Shown here: positions 35,101 to 50,100 of the stretch, piece after piece | How the letters are laid out: each line of letters opens with the position of its first letter | Numbering within the stretch: position 1 is the stretch's first letter | Assembly: GCF_033807715.1 (NCBI RefSeq) | Contig: NC_084591.1 | Location: forward strand, 47,982,368-48,046,367 | Source: Cololabis saira | Taxonomy: Eukaryota; Chordata; Actinopteri; Beloniformes; Belonidae | Length of the DNA: 64,000 nt | Reading direction: 5' to 3' | Made by a program: the position numbers and the translations under genes | Notes under the pieces: model-generated | The model's input: the letters and a program-made list of their open reading frames with translations, nothing else | Database searches by the model: none | What the model was told of the DNA's origin: nothing

Positions 35101-38100
35101 TTGATCTGCAGTCAAATGCTCTACCACTGAGCTATACCCCCTTTCTGCCGTGTTTTGAGATTGGTGGAGCCAGATTGTAAGAGTGGACCTCAGTTGCACT
35201 AACTATTCTGATCAAAGTGGCAACATTTTTAGGACATACGTTGCCTCTTTCCCAATGAAGGCAGGGATCTTCCCCTGCAAGCATGAAAAGGAGGAAAGTT
35301 GACCACTCCATTTTACAAAACACAACCTGTTATTTGGGATTAAGGACTCAATTTAGCAAAGTGCTTGCATCCTTGAACACAGCAGTGCTGGAAGTAGTCT
35401 TGAACAGCTTTTATACTTCAAACTTAAGGTGAAAACAAGTTCTAAGTTGCACGACACAAGTAGGGGGCACCCAGAGTTGAACTGGGGACCTCTTGATCTG
35501 CAGTCAAATGCTCTACTACTGAGCTATGCCCCCTTTCTGCCATGTTTTGAGATTGGTGGAGCCAGATTGTAAGAGTGGACCCCAGTTGCACTAACTATTC
35601 TGATCAAAGTGGCAACATTTTTAGGACATACGTTGACTCTTTCCCAATGAAGGCAGGTATCTTCCCCTGCAAGCATGAAAAGGAGGAAAGTTGACCACTC
35701 CATTTTACAAAACCCAACCTGTTAATTGGGATTCAGGGCTCAATTTAGCAAACTGTGTGCATCCTTGAACATGACAGTGCTGGACGTAGTCTTGAACAGC
35801 TTTTATACTTCAAACCTAAGGTGAAAACAAGTTCTAAGTGGCACGACACAAGTAGGGGGACCCAGAGTTGGCCTGGGGACCTCTTGATCTGCAGTCAAAT
35901 GCTCTACTACTGAGCTATACCCCGTCTCTGCCATGTTTTGAGATTGGTGGAGCCAGATTGTAAGAGTGGACCCCAGTTGCACTAACTATTCTGATCAAAG
36001 TGGCAATTTTTTTAGGACATACGTTGCCTCTTTCCCAATGAAGGCAGGTATGTTCCCACTGCAAGCATGAAAAGGAGGAAAGTTGACCACCCCATTTTAC
36101 AAAACCCAACCTGTTAATTGGGATTCAGGGCTCAATATAGCAAACTGCTTGCATGCTTGAACATGACAGTGCTGGAAGTAGTCTTGAACAGCTTTTGGAC
36201 TTCAAATTTGCTATGAAAACAAGTTCTATGTGGCACGACACAAGTAGGGGGCACCCAGAGTTGAACTGGGGAACCTCTTGATCTGCAGTCAAATGCTCTA
36301 CAACTGAGCTATAACCCCTTTCTGCCGTGTTTTGAGATTGGTGGAGTCAGATTGTAAGAGTGGACCTCAGTTGCACTAACTATTCTGATCAAAGTGGCAA
36401 CATTTTTAGGACATACGTTGCCTCTTTCCCAATGAAGGCAGGGATCTTCCCCTGCAAGCATGAAAAGGAGGAAAGTTGACCACTCCATTTTACAAAACAC
36501 AACCTGTTATTTGGGATTAAGGACTCAATTTAGCAAAGTGCTTGCATCCTTGAACACGGCAGTGCTGGAAGTAGTCTTGAACAGCTTTTATACTTCAAAC
36601 TTAAGGTGAAAATAAGTTCTAAGTGGCACGACACAAGTAGGGGGCACCCAGAGTTGGCCTGGGGACCTCTTGATCTGCAGTCAAATGCTCTGCTATTGAG
36701 CTATACCCCGTCTCTGCCATATTTTGAGGTTGGTGGGGCCAGATTGTAAGAGTAAACCCCAGTTGCACTAACTATTCTGATCAAAGTGGCAAAATTTTTA
36801 GGACAAACGTTGCCTCTTTCCCAATGAAGGCAGGGATCTTCCCCTGCAAGCATGAAAAGGAGGAAAGTTGACCACTCCATTTTACAAAACCCAACCTGTT
36901 AATTGGGATTCAGGGCTCAATTTAGCAAACTGTGTGCATCCTTGAACATGACAGTGCTGGAAATAGTCTTGAACAGCTTTTATACTTCAAACTTACTGTG
37001 AAAGCAAGTTCTAAGTCGCACGACACAAGTAGGGGGCACCCAGAGTTGAACTGGGGACCTCTTGATCTGCAGTCAAATGCTCTACCACTGAGCTATACCC
37101 CCTTTCTGCCACGTCTTGAGATTGGTGGAGGCAGATTGTAAGATTGGACCAAAGTGGCAACATTTTTAGGACATACATTGCCTCTTTCCCAATGAAGGCA
37201 GGGATCTTCCCCTGCAAGCATGAAAAGGAGGAAAGTTGACTACCCCATTTTACAAAAGCCAACCTGTTATTTGGGATTAAGGACTCAATTTAGCAAAGTG
37301 CTTGCATCCTTGAACATGACAGTTCTGGAAGTAGTCTTGAACACCTTTTACACTTCAAACTTACTGTGAAAGCAAGTTCTAAGTTGCACGACACAAGTAG
37401 GGGGCACCCAGAGTTGAACTGGGGACCTCTTGTTCTGCAGTCAAATGCTCTACTACTGAGCTATGCCCCCTTTCTGCCATGTTTTGAGATTGGTGGAGCC
37501 AGATTGTAAGAGTGGACCCCAGTTGCACTAACTATTCTGATCAAAGTGGCAACATTTTTAGGACATACGTTGCCTCTTTCCCAATGAAGGCAGGTATCTT
37601 CCCCTGCAAGCATGAAAAGGAGGAAAGTTGACCACTCCATTTTACAAAACACAACCTGTTAATTGGGATTCAGGGCTCAATTTAGCAAACTGTGTGCATC
37701 CTTGAATATGACAGTGCTGGACGTAGTCTTGAACAGCTTTTATACTTCAAACTTAAGGTGAAAACATGTTCTAAGTGGCACGACACAAGTAGGGGGACCC
37801 AGAGTTGGCCTGGGGACCTCTTGATCTGCAGTCAAATGCTCTACTACTGAGCTATACCCCGTCTCTGCCATGTTTTGAGATTGGTGGAGCCAGATTGTAA
37901 GAGTGGACCCCAGTTGCATTAACTATTCTGATCAAAGTGGCAATTTTTTTAGGACATACGTTGCCTCTTTCCCAATGAAGGCAGGTATGTTCCCACTGCA
38001 AGCATGAAAAGGAGGAAAGTTGACCACCCCATTTTACAAAACCTAACCTGTTAATTGGGATTCAGGGCTCAATATAGCAAACTGCTTGCATGCTTGAACA

Positions 38101-41100
38101 TGACAGTGCTGGAAGTAGTCTTGAACAGCTTTTGGACTTCAAATTTGCTGTGAAAACAAGTTCTATGTGGCACGACACAAGTAGGGGGCACCCAGAGTTG
38201 AACTGGGGACCTCTTGATCTGCAGTCAAATGCTCTACCACTGAGCTATACCCCCTTTCTGCCGTGTTTTGAGATTGGTGGAGTTAGATTGTAAGAGTGGA
38301 CCTCAGTTGCACTAACTATTCTGATCAAAGTGGCAACATTTTTAGGACATACGTTGCCTCTTTCCCAATGAAGGCAGGGATCTTCCCCTGCAAGCATGAA
38401 AAGGAGGAAAGTTGACCACTCCATTTTACAAAACACAACCTGTTATTTGGGATTAAGGACTCAATTTAGCAAAGTGCTTGCATCCTTGAACACAGCAGTG
38501 CTGGAAGTAGTCTTGAACAGCTTTTATACTTCAAACTTAAGGTGAAAACAAGTTCTAAGTGGCACGACACAAGTAGGGGGCACCCAGAGTTGGCCTGGGG
38601 ACCTCTTGATCTGCAGTCAAATGCTCTACTACTGAGCTATGCCCCCTTTCTGCCATGTTTTGAGATTGGTGGAGCCAGATTGTAAGAGTGGACCCCAGTT
38701 GCACTAACTATTCTGATCATACGTTGCCTCTTTCCGAATGAAGGCAGGTATGTTCCCACTGCAAGCATGAAAAGGAGGAAAGTTGACCACCCCATTTTAC
38801 AAAAGCCAACCTGTTAATTGGGATTCAGGGCTCAATATAGCAAACTGCTTGCATGCTTGAACATGACAGTGCTGGAAGTAGTCTTGAACAGCTTTTGGAC
38901 TTCAAACTTGCTGTGAAAACAAGTTCTAAGTCGCACGACACAAGTAGGGGGCACCCAGAGTTGAACTGGGGACTTCTTGATCTGCAGTCAAATGCTCTAC
39001 CACTGAGCTATACCCCCTTTCTGCCACATTTTGAGATTGGTGGAGGCAGATTGTAAGAGTGGACCCCAGTTGCACTAACTATTCTGATCAAAGTGGCAAC
39101 ATTTTTAGGACATACGTTGCCTCTTTCCCAATGAAGGCAGGTATCTTCCCCTGCAAGCATGAAAAGGAGGAAAGTTGACCACTCCATTTTAAAAAACCCA
39201 ACCTGTTAATTGGGATTCAGGGCTCAATTTAGCAAACTGTGTGCATCCTTGAATATGACAGTGTTGGACGTAGTCTTGAACAGCTTTTATACTTCAAACT
39301 TAAGGTGAAAACAAGTTCTAAGTGGCACGACACAAGTAGGGGGACCCAGAGTTGGCATGGGGACCTCTTGATCTGCAGTCAAATGCTCTACTACTGAGCT
39401 ATACCCCGTCTCTGCCATGTTTTGAGATTGGTGGAGCCAGATTGTAAGAGTGGGCCCCGTTTCATTAACTATTCTGATCAAAGTGGCAATTTTTTTAGGA
39501 CATACGTTGCCTCTTTCCCAATAAAGGCAGGTATGTTCCCACTGCAAGCATGAAAAGGAGGAAAGTTGACCACCCCATTTTACAAAACCCAACCTGTTAA
39601 TTGGGATTCAGGGCTCAATATAGCAAACTGCTTGCATGCTTGAACATGACAGTGCTGGAAGTAGTCTTGAACAGCTTTTGGACTTCAAATTTACTGTGAA
39701 AACAAGTTCTATGTGGCACGACACAAGTAGGGGGCACCCAGAGTTGAACTGGGGACCTCTTGATCTGCAGTCAAATGCTCTACCACTGAGCTATACCCCC
39801 TTTCTGCCGTGTTTTGAGATTGGTGGAGCCAGATTGTAAGAGTGGACCTCAGTTGCACTAACTATTCTGATCAAAGTGGCAACATTTTTAGGACATACGT
39901 TGCCTCTTTCCCAATGAAGGCAGGGATCTTCCCCTGCAAGCATGAAAAGGAGGAAAGTTGACCACTCCATTTTACAAAACACAACCTGTTATTTGGGATT
40001 AAGGACTCAATTTAGCAAAGTGCTTGCATCCTTGAACACAGCAGTGCTGGAAGTAGTCTTGAACAGCTTTTATACTTCAAACTTAAGGTGAAAACAAGTT
40101 CTAAGTTGCACGACACAAGTAGGGGGCACCCAGAGTTGAACTGGGGACCTCTTGATCTGCAGTCAAATGCTCTACTACTGAGCTATGCCCCCTTTCTGCC
40201 ATGTTTTGAGATTGGTGGAGCCAGATTGTAAGAGTGGACCCCAGTTGCACTAACTATTCTGATCAAAGTGGCAACATTTTTAGGACATACGTTGCCTCTT
40301 TCCCAATGAAGGCAGGTATCTTCCCCTGCAAGCATGAAAAGGAGGAAAGTTGACCACTCCATTTTACAAAACCCAACCTGTTAATTGGGATTCAGGGCTC
40401 AATTTAGCAAACTGTGTGCATCCTTGCACATGACAGTGCTGGACATAGTCTTGAACAGCTTTTGGACTTCAAACTTGCTGTGAAAACAAGTTCTAAGTCG
40501 CACGACACAAGTAGGGGGCACCCAGAGTTGAACTGGGGACCTCTTGATCTGCAGTCAAATGCTCTACCACTGAGCTATACCCCCTTTCTGCCGTGTTTTG
40601 AGATTGGTGGAGTTAGATTGTAAGAGTGGACCTCAGTTGCACTAACTATTCTGATCAAAGTGGCAACATTTTTAGGACATACGTTGCCTCTTTCCCAATG
40701 AAGGCAGGGATCTTCCCCTGCAAGCATGAAAAGGAGGAAAGTTGACCACTCCATTTTACAAAACCCAACCTGTTAATTGGGCTTCAGGGCCCAATTTAGC
40801 AAACTGCTTGCACATGACAGTGCTGGACATAGTCTTGAACAGCTTTTGGACTTCAAACTTGCTGTGAAAACAAGTTCTAAGTCGCACAACACAAGTAGGG
40901 GGCACCCAGAGTTGAACTGGGGACCTCTTGATCTGCAGTCAAATGCTCTACCACTGAGCTATACCCCCTTTCTGCCACGTTTTGAGATTGGTGGAGCCAG
41001 ATTGTAAGATTGGACCAAAGTGGCAACATTTTTAGGACATACATTGCCTCTTTCCCAATGAAGGCAGGGATCTTCTCCTGCAAGCATGAAGAGGAGGAAA

Positions 41101-44100
41101 GTTGACCACTCCATTTTACAAAACACAACCTGTTATTTGGGATTAAGGACTCAATTTAGCAAAGTGCTTGCATCCTTGAACACGGCAGTGCTGGAAGTAG
41201 TCTTGAACAGCTTTTATACTTCAAACTTAAGGTGAAAACAAGTTCTAAGTGGCACGACACAAGTAGGGGGCACCCAGAGTTGGCCTGGGGACCTCTTGAT
41301 CTGCAGTCAAATGCTCTGCTACTGAGCTATACCCCGTCTCTGCCATATTTTGAGGTTGGTGGGGCCAGATTTTAAGAGTAGACCCCAGTTGCACTAACTA
41401 TTCTGATCAAAGTGGCAACATTTTTAGGACATACGTTGCCTCTTTCCCAATGAAGGCAGGGATCTTCCCCTGCAAGCATGAAAAGGAGGAAAGTTGACCA
41501 CTCCATTTTACAAAACCCAACCTGTTAATTGGGATTTAGGGCTCAATTTAGCAAACTGTGTGCATCCTTGAACATGACAGTGCTGGACGTAGTCTTGAAC
41601 AGCTTTTGGACTTCAAACTTAAGGTGAAAACAAGTTCTAAGTCGCACGACACAAGTAGGGGGAACCCAGAGTTGAACTGGGGACCTCTTGATCTGCAGTC
41701 AAATGCTCTACCACTGAGCTATACCCCCTTTCTGCCGTGTTTTGAGATTGGTGGAGCCAGATTGTAAGATTGGACCAAAGTGGCAACATTTTTAGGACAT
41801 ACATTGCCTCTTTCCCAATGAAGGCAGGGATCTTCCCCTGCAAGCATGAAAAGGAGGAAAGTTGACCACTCCATTTTACAAAACCCAACCTGTTAATTGG
41901 GATTCAGGGCTCAATTTAGCAAACTGTGTGCATCCTTGAATATGACAGTGCTGAACGTAGTCTTGAACAGCTTTTATACTTCAAACTTAAGGTGAAAACA
42001 AGTTCTAAGTGGCACGACACAAGTAGGGGGACCCAGAGTTGAACTGGGGACCTCTTGATCTGCAGTCAAATGCTCTACCACTGAGCTATACCCCCTTTCT
42101 GCCATATTTTGAGATTGGTGGAGGCAGATTGTAAGAGTGGACCCCAGTTGCACTAACTATTCTGATCAAAGTGGCAACATTTTTAGGACATACGTTGCCT
42201 CTTTCCCAATGAAGGCAGGTATCTTCCCCTGCAAACATGAAAAGGAGGAAAGTTGACCACTCCATTTTACAAAACCCAACCTGTTAATTGGGATTCAGGG
42301 CTCAATTTAGCAAACTGTGTGCATCCTTGAATATGACAGTGCTGGACGTAGTCTTGAACAGCTTTTATACTTCAAACTTAAGGTGAAAACAAGTTCTAAG
42401 TGGCACGACACAAGTAGGGGGACCCAGAGTTGGCCTGGGGACCTCTTGATCTGCAGTCAAATGCTCTACTACTGAGCTATACCCCGTCTCTGCCATGTTT
42501 TGAGATTGGTGGAGCCAGATTGTAAGAGTGGGCCCCGTTTCATTAACTATTCTGATCAAAGTGGCAATTTTTTTAGGACATACGTTGCCTCTTTCCCAAT
42601 GAAGGCAGGTATGTTCCCACTGCAAGCATGAAAAGGAGGAAAGTTGACCACCCCATTTTACAAAACCCAACCTGTTAATTGGGATTCAGGGCTCAATATA
42701 GCAAACTGCTTGCATGCTTGAACATGACAGTGCTGGAAGTAGTCTTGAACAGCTTTTGGACTTCAAATTTACTGTGAAAACAAGTTATATGTGGCACGAC
42801 ACAAGTAGGGGGCACCCAGAGTTGAACTGGGGACCTCTTGATCTGCAGTCAAATGCTCTACTACTGAGCCATGCCCCCTTTCTGCCATGTTTTGAGATTG
42901 GTGGAGCCAGATTGTAAGAGTGGACCCCAGTTGCACTAACTATTCTGATCAAAGTGGCAACATTTTTAGGACATACGTTGCCTCTTTCCCAATGAAGGCA
43001 GGTATCTTCCCCTGCAAGCATGAAAAGGAGGAAAGTTGACCACTCCATTTTACAAAACCCAACCTGTTAATTGGGATTCAGGGCTCAATTTAGCAAACTG
43101 TGTGCATCCTTGAATATGACAGTGCTGGACGTAGTCTTGAACAGCTTTTATACTTCAAACTTAAGGTGAAAACAAGTTCTAAGTGGCACGACACAAGTAG
43201 GGGGACCCAGAGTTGAACTGGGGACCTCTTGATCTGCAGTCAAATGCTCTACCACTGAGCTATACCCCCTTTCTGCCATATTTTGAGATTGGTGGAGGCA
43301 GATTGTAAGAGTGGACCCCAGTTGCACTAACTATTCTGATCAAAGTGGCAACATTTTTAGGACATACGTTGCCTCTTTCCCAATGAAGGCAGGTATCTTC
43401 CCCTGCAAACATGAAAAGGAGGAAAGTTGACCACTCCATTTTACAAAACCCAACCTGTTAATTGGGATTCAGGGCTCAATTTAGCAAACTGTGTGCATCC
43501 TTGAATATGACAGTGCTGGACGTAGTCTTGAACAGCTTTTATACTTCAAACTTAAGGTGAAAACAAGTTCTAAGTGGCACGACACAAGTAGGGGGACCCA
43601 GAGTTGGCCTGGGGACCTCTTGATCTGCAGTCAAATGCTCTACTACTGAGCTATACCCCGTCTCTGCCATGTTTTGAGATTGGTGGAGCCAGATTGTAAG
43701 AGTGGGCCCCGTTTCATTAACTATTCTGATCAAAGTGGCAATTTTTTTAGGACATACGTTGCCTCTTTCCCAATGAAGGCAGGTATGTTCCCACTGCAAG
43801 CATGAAAAGGAGGAAAGTTGACCACCCCATTTTACAAAACCCAACCTGTTAATTGGGATTCAGGGCTCAATATAGCAAACTGCTTGCATGCTTGAACATG
43901 ACAGTGCTGGAAGTAGTCTTGAACAGCTTTTGGACTTCAAATTTACTGTGAAAACAAGTTATATGTGGCACGACACAAGTAGGGGGCACCCAGAGTTGAA
44001 CTGGGGACCTCTTGATCTGCAGTCAAATGCTCTACTACTGAGCCATGCCCCCTTTCTGCCATGTTTTGAGATTGGTGGAGCCAGATTGTAAGAGTGGACC

Positions 44101-47100
44101 CCAGTTGCACTAACTATTCTGATCAAAGTGGCAACATTTTTAGGACATACGTTGCCTCTTTCCCAATGAAGGCAGGTATCTTCCCCTGCAAGCATGAAAA
44201 GGAGGAAAGTTGACCACTCCATTTTACAAAACCCAACCTGTTAATTGGGATTCAGGGCTCAATTTAGCAAACTGTGTGCATCCTTGAATATGACAGTGCT
44301 GGACGTAGTCTTGAACAGCTTTTATACTTCAAACTTAAGGTGAAAACAAGTTCTAAGTGGCACGACACAAGTAGGGGGACCCAGAGTTGGCCTGGGGACC
44401 TCTTGATCTGCAGTCAAATGCTCTACTACTGAGCTATACCCCGTCTCTGCCATGTTTTGAGATTGGTGGAGCCAGATTGTAAGAGTGGGCCCCGTTTCAT
44501 TAACTATTCTGATCAAAGTGGCAATTTTTTTAGGACATACGTTGCCTCTTTCCCAATGAAGGCAGGTATGTTCCCACTGCAAGCATGAAAAGGACGAAAG
44601 TTGACCACCCCATTTTACAAAACCCAACCTGTTAATTGGGATTCAGGGCTCAATATAGCAAACTGCTTGCATGCTTGAACATGACAGTGCTGGAAGTAGT
44701 CTTGAACAGCTTTTGGACTTCAAATTTACTGTGAAAACAAGTTCTATGTGGCACGACACAAGTAGGGGGCACCCAGAGTTGAACTGGGGACCTCTTGATC
44801 TGCAGTCAAATGCTCTACCACTGAGCTATACCCCCTTTCTGCCGTGTTTTGAGATTGGTGGAGCCAGATTGTAAGAGTGGACCTCAGTTGCACTAACTAT
44901 TCTGATCAAAGTGGCAACATTTTTAGGACATACGTTGCCTCTTTCCCAATGAAGGCAGGGATCTTCCCCTGCAAGCATGAAAAGGAGGAAAGTTGACCAC
45001 TCCATTTTACAAAACACAACCTGTTATTTGGGATTAAGGACTCAATTTAGCAAAGTGCTTGCATCCTTGAACACAGCAGTGCTGGAAGTAGTCTTGAACA
45101 GCTTTTATACTTCAAACTTAAGGTGAAAACAAGTTCTAAGTGGCACGACACAAGTAGGGGGCACCCAGAGTTGGCCTGGGGACCTCTTGATCTGCAGTCA
45201 AATGCTCTACTACTGAGCTATGCCCCCTTTCTGCCATGTTTTGAGATTGGTGGAGCCAGATTGTAAGAGTGGACCCCAGTTGCACTAACTATTCTGATCA
45301 TACGTTGCCTCTTTCCGAATGAAGTTCCCACTGCAAGCATGAAAAGGAGGAAAGTTGACCACCCCATTTTACAAAAGCCAACCTGTTAATTGGGATTCAG
45401 GGCTCAATATAGCAAACTGCTTGCATGCTTGAACATGACAGTGCTGGACATAGTCTTGAACAGCTTTTGGACTTCAAACTTGCTGTGAAAACAAGTTCTA
45501 AGTCGCACGACACAAGTAGGGGGCACCCAGAGTTGAACTGGGGACCTCTTGATCTGCAGTCAAATGCTCTACCACTGAGCTATACCCCCTTTCTGCCACA
45601 TTTTGAGATTGGTGGAGGCAGATTGTAAGAGTGGACCCCAGTTGCACTAACTATTCTGATCAAAGTGGCAACATTTTTAGGACATACGTTGCCTCTTTCC
45701 CAATGAAGGCAGGTATCTTCCCCTGCAAGCATGAAAAGGAGGAAAGTTGACCACTCCATTTTACAAAACCCAACCTGTTAATTGGGATTCAGGGCTCAAT
45801 TTAGCAAACTGTGTGCATCCTTGAATATGACAGTGCTGGACGTAGTCTTGAACAGCTTTTATACTTCAAACTTAAGGTGAAAACAAGTTCTAAGTGGCAC
45901 GACACAAGTAGGGGGACCCAGAGTTGGCCTGGGGACCTCTTGATCTGCAGTCAAATGCTCTACTACTGAGCTATACCCCGTCTCTGCCATGTTTTGAGAT
46001 TGGTGCAGCCAGATTGTAAGAGTGGGCCCCGTTTCATTAACTATTCTGATCAAAGTGGCAATTTTTTTAGGACATACGTTGCCTCTTTCCCAATGAAGGC
46101 ATGTATGTTCCCACTGCAAGCATGAAAAGGAGGAAAGTTGACCACCCCATTTTACAAAACCCAACCTGTTAATTGGGATTCAGGGCTCAATATAGCAAAC
46201 TGCTTGCATGCTTGAACATGACAGTGCTGGGCATAGTCTTGAATAGCTTTTGGACTTCAAATTTACTGTGAAAACAAGTTCTATGTGGCACGACACAAGT
46301 AGGGGGCACCCAGAGTTGAACTGGGGACCTCTTGATCTGCAGTCAAATGCTCTACTACTGAGCTATGCCCCCTTTCTGCCATGTTTTGAGATTGGTGGAG
46401 CCAGATTGTAAGAGTGGACCCCAGTTGCACTAACTATTCTGATCAAAGTGGCAACATTTTTAGGACATACGTTGCCTCTTTCCCAATGAAGGCAGGTATC
46501 TTCCCCTGCAAGCATGAAAAGGAGGAAAGTTGACCACTCCATTTTACAAAACCCAACCTGTTAATTGGGATTCAGGGCTCAATTTAGCAAACTGTGTGCA
46601 TCCTTGAACATGACAGTGCTGGACGTAGTCTTGAACAGCTTTTATACTTCAAACCTAAGGTGAAAACAAGTTCTAAGTGGCACGACACAAGTAGGGGGAC
46701 CCAGAGTTGGCCTGGGGACCTCTTGATCTGCAGTGAAATGCTCTACTACTGAGCTATACCCCGTCTATGCCATGTTTTGAGATTGGTGGAGCCAGATTGT
46801 AAGAGTGGGCCCCGTTTCATTAACTATTCTGATCAAAGTGGCAATTTTTTTAGGACATACGTTGCCTCTTTCCCAATGAAGGCAGGTATGTTCCCACTGC
46901 AAGCATGAAAAGGAGGAAAGTTGACCACCCCATTTTACAAAACCCAACCTGTTAATTGGGATTCAGGGCTCAATATATCAAACTGCTTGCATGCTTGAAC
47001 ATGACAGTGCTGGAAGTAGTCTTGAACAGCTTTTGGACTTCAAATTTACTGTGAAAACAAGTTCTATGTGGCACGACACAAGTAGGGGGCACACAGAGTT

Positions 47101-50100
47101 GAACTGGGGACCTCTTGATCTGCAGTCAAATGCTCTACCACTGAGCTATACCCCCTTTCTGCCGTGTTTTGAGATTGGTGGAGCCAGATTGTAAGAGTGG
47201 ACCTCAGTTGCACTAACTATTCTGATCAAAGTGGCAACATTTTTAGGACATACGTTGCCTCTTTCCCAATGAAGGCAGGGATCTTCCCCTGCAAGCATGA
47301 AAAGGAGGAAAGTTGACCACTCCATTTTACAAAACACAACCTGTTATTTGGGATTAAGGACTCAATTTAGCAAAGTGCTTGCATCCTTGAACACAGCAGT
47401 GCTGGAAGTAGTCTTGAACAGCTTTTATACTTAAAACTTAAGGTGAAAACAAGTTCTAAGTGGCACGACACAAGTAGGGGGCACCCAGAGTTGGCCTGGG
47501 GACCTCTTGATCTGCAGTCAAATGCTCTACTACTGAGCTATGCCCCCTTTCTGCCATGTTTTGAGATTGGTGGAGCCAGATTGTAAGAGTGGACCCCAGT
47601 TGCACTAACTATTCTGATCATACGTTGCCTCTTTCCGAATGAAGGCAGGTATGTTCCCACTGCAAGCATGAAAAGGAGGAAAGTTGACCACCCCATTTTA
47701 CAAAAGCCAACCTGTTAATTGGGATTCAGGGCTCAATATAGCAAACTGCTTGCATGCTTGAACATGACAGTGCTGGACATAGTCTTGAACAGCTTTTGGA
47801 CTTCAAACTTGCTGTGAAAACAAGTTCTAAGTCGCACGACACAAGTAGGGGGCACCCAGAGTTGAACTGGGGACCTCTTGATCTGCAGTCAAATGCTCTA
47901 CCACTGAGCTATACCCCCTTTCTGCCACATTTTGAGATTGGTGGAGGCAGATTGTAAGAGTGGACCCCAGTTGCACTAACTATTCTGATCAAAGTGGCAA
48001 CATTTTTAGGACATACGTTGCCTCTTTCCCAATGAAGGCAGGTATCTTCCCCTGCAAGCATGAAAAGGAGGAAAGTTGACCACTCCATTTTACAAAACCC
48101 AACCTGTTAATTGGGATTCAGGGCTCAATTTAGCAAACTGTGTGCATCCTTGAATATGACAGTGCTGGACGTAGTCTTGAACAGCTTTTATACTTCAAAC
48201 TTAAGGTGAAAACAAGTTCTAAGTGGCACGACACAAGTAGGGGGACCCTGAGTTGGCCTGGGGACCTCTTGATCTGCAGTCAAATGCTCTACTACTGAGC
48301 TATACCCCGTCTCTGCCATGTTTTGAGATTGGTGGAGCCAGATTGTAAGAGTGGGCCCCGTTTCATTAACTATTCTGATCAAAGTGGCAATTTTTTTAGG
48401 ACATACGTTGCCTCTTTCCCAATGAAGGCATGTATGTTCCCACTGCAAGCATGAAAAGGAGGAAAGTTGACCACCCCATTTTACAAAACCCAACCTGTTA
48501 ATTGGGATTCAGGGCTCAATATAGCAAACTGCTTGCATGCTTGAACATGACAGTGCTGGAAGTAGTCTTGAACAGCTTTTGGACTTCAAATTTACTGTGA
48601 AAACAAGTTCTATGTGGCACGACACAAGTAGGGGGCACCCAGAGTTGAACTGGGGACCTCTTGATCTGCAGTCAAATGCTCTACCACTGAGCTATACCCC
48701 CTTTCTGCCGTGTTTTGAGATTGGTGGAGCCAGATTGTAAGAGTGGACCTCAGTTGCACTAACTATTCTGATCAAAGTGGCAACATTTTTAGGACATACG
48801 TTGCCTCTTTCTCAATGAAGGCAGGGATCTTCCCCTGCAAGCATGAAAAGGAGGAAAGTTGACCACTCCATTTTACAAAACACAACCTGTTATTTGGGAT
48901 TAAGGACTCAATTTAGCAAAGTGCTTGCATCCTTGAACACAGCAGTGCTGGAAGTAGTCTTGAACAGCTTTTATACTTCAAACTTAAGGTGAAAACAAGT
49001 TCTAAGTTGCACGACACAAGTAGGGGGCACCCAGAGTTGAACTGCGGACCTCTTGATCTGCAGTCAAATGCTCTACTACTGAGCTATGCCCCCTTTCTGC
49101 CATGTTTTGAGATTGGTGGAGCCAGATTGTAAGAGTGGACCCCAGTTGCACTAACTATTCTGATCAAAGTGGCAACATTTTTAGGACATACGTTGCCTCT
49201 TTCCCAATGAAGGCAGGTATCTTCCCCTGCGAGCATGAAAAGGAGGAAAGTTGACAACTCCATTTTACAAAACCCAACCTGTTAATTGGGATTCAGGGCT
49301 CAATTTAGCAAACTGTGTGCATCCTTGAACATGACAGTGCTGGACGTAGTCTTGAACAGCTTTTATACTTCAAACCTAAGGTGAAAACAAGTTCTAAGTG
49401 GCACGACACAAGTAGGGGGACCCAGAGTTGGCCTGGGGACCTCTTGATCTGCAGTCAAATGCTCTACTACTGAGCTATACCCCGTCTCTGCCATGTTTTG
49501 AGATTGGTGGAGCCAGATTGTAAGAGTGGACCCCAGTTGCACTAACTATTCTGATCAAAGTGGCAATTTTTTTAGGACATACGTTGCCTCTTTCCCAATG
49601 AAGGCAGGTATGTTCCCACTGCAAGCATGAAAAGGAGGAAAGTTGACCACCCCATTTTACAAAACCCAACCTGTTAATTGGGATTCAGGGCTCAATATAG
49701 CAAACTGCTTGCATGCTTGAACATGACAGTGCTGGAAGTAGTCTTGAACAGCTTTTGGACTTCAAATTTGCTATGAAAACAAGTTCTATGTGGCACGACC
49801 CAAGTAGGGGGCACCCAGAGTTGAACTGGGGAACCTCTTGATCTGCAGTCAAATGCTCTACCACTGAGCTATAACCCCTTTCTGCCGTGTTTTGAGATTG
49901 GTGGAGTCAGATTGTAAGAGTGGACCTCAGTTGCACTAACTATTCTGATCAAAGTGGCAACATTTTTAGGACATACGTTGCCTCTTTCCCAATGAAGGCA
50001 GGTATCTTCCCCTGCAAGCATGAAAAGGAGGAAAGTTGACCACTCCATTTTACAAAACCCAACCTGTTAATTGGGATTCAGGGCTCAATTTAGCAAACTG

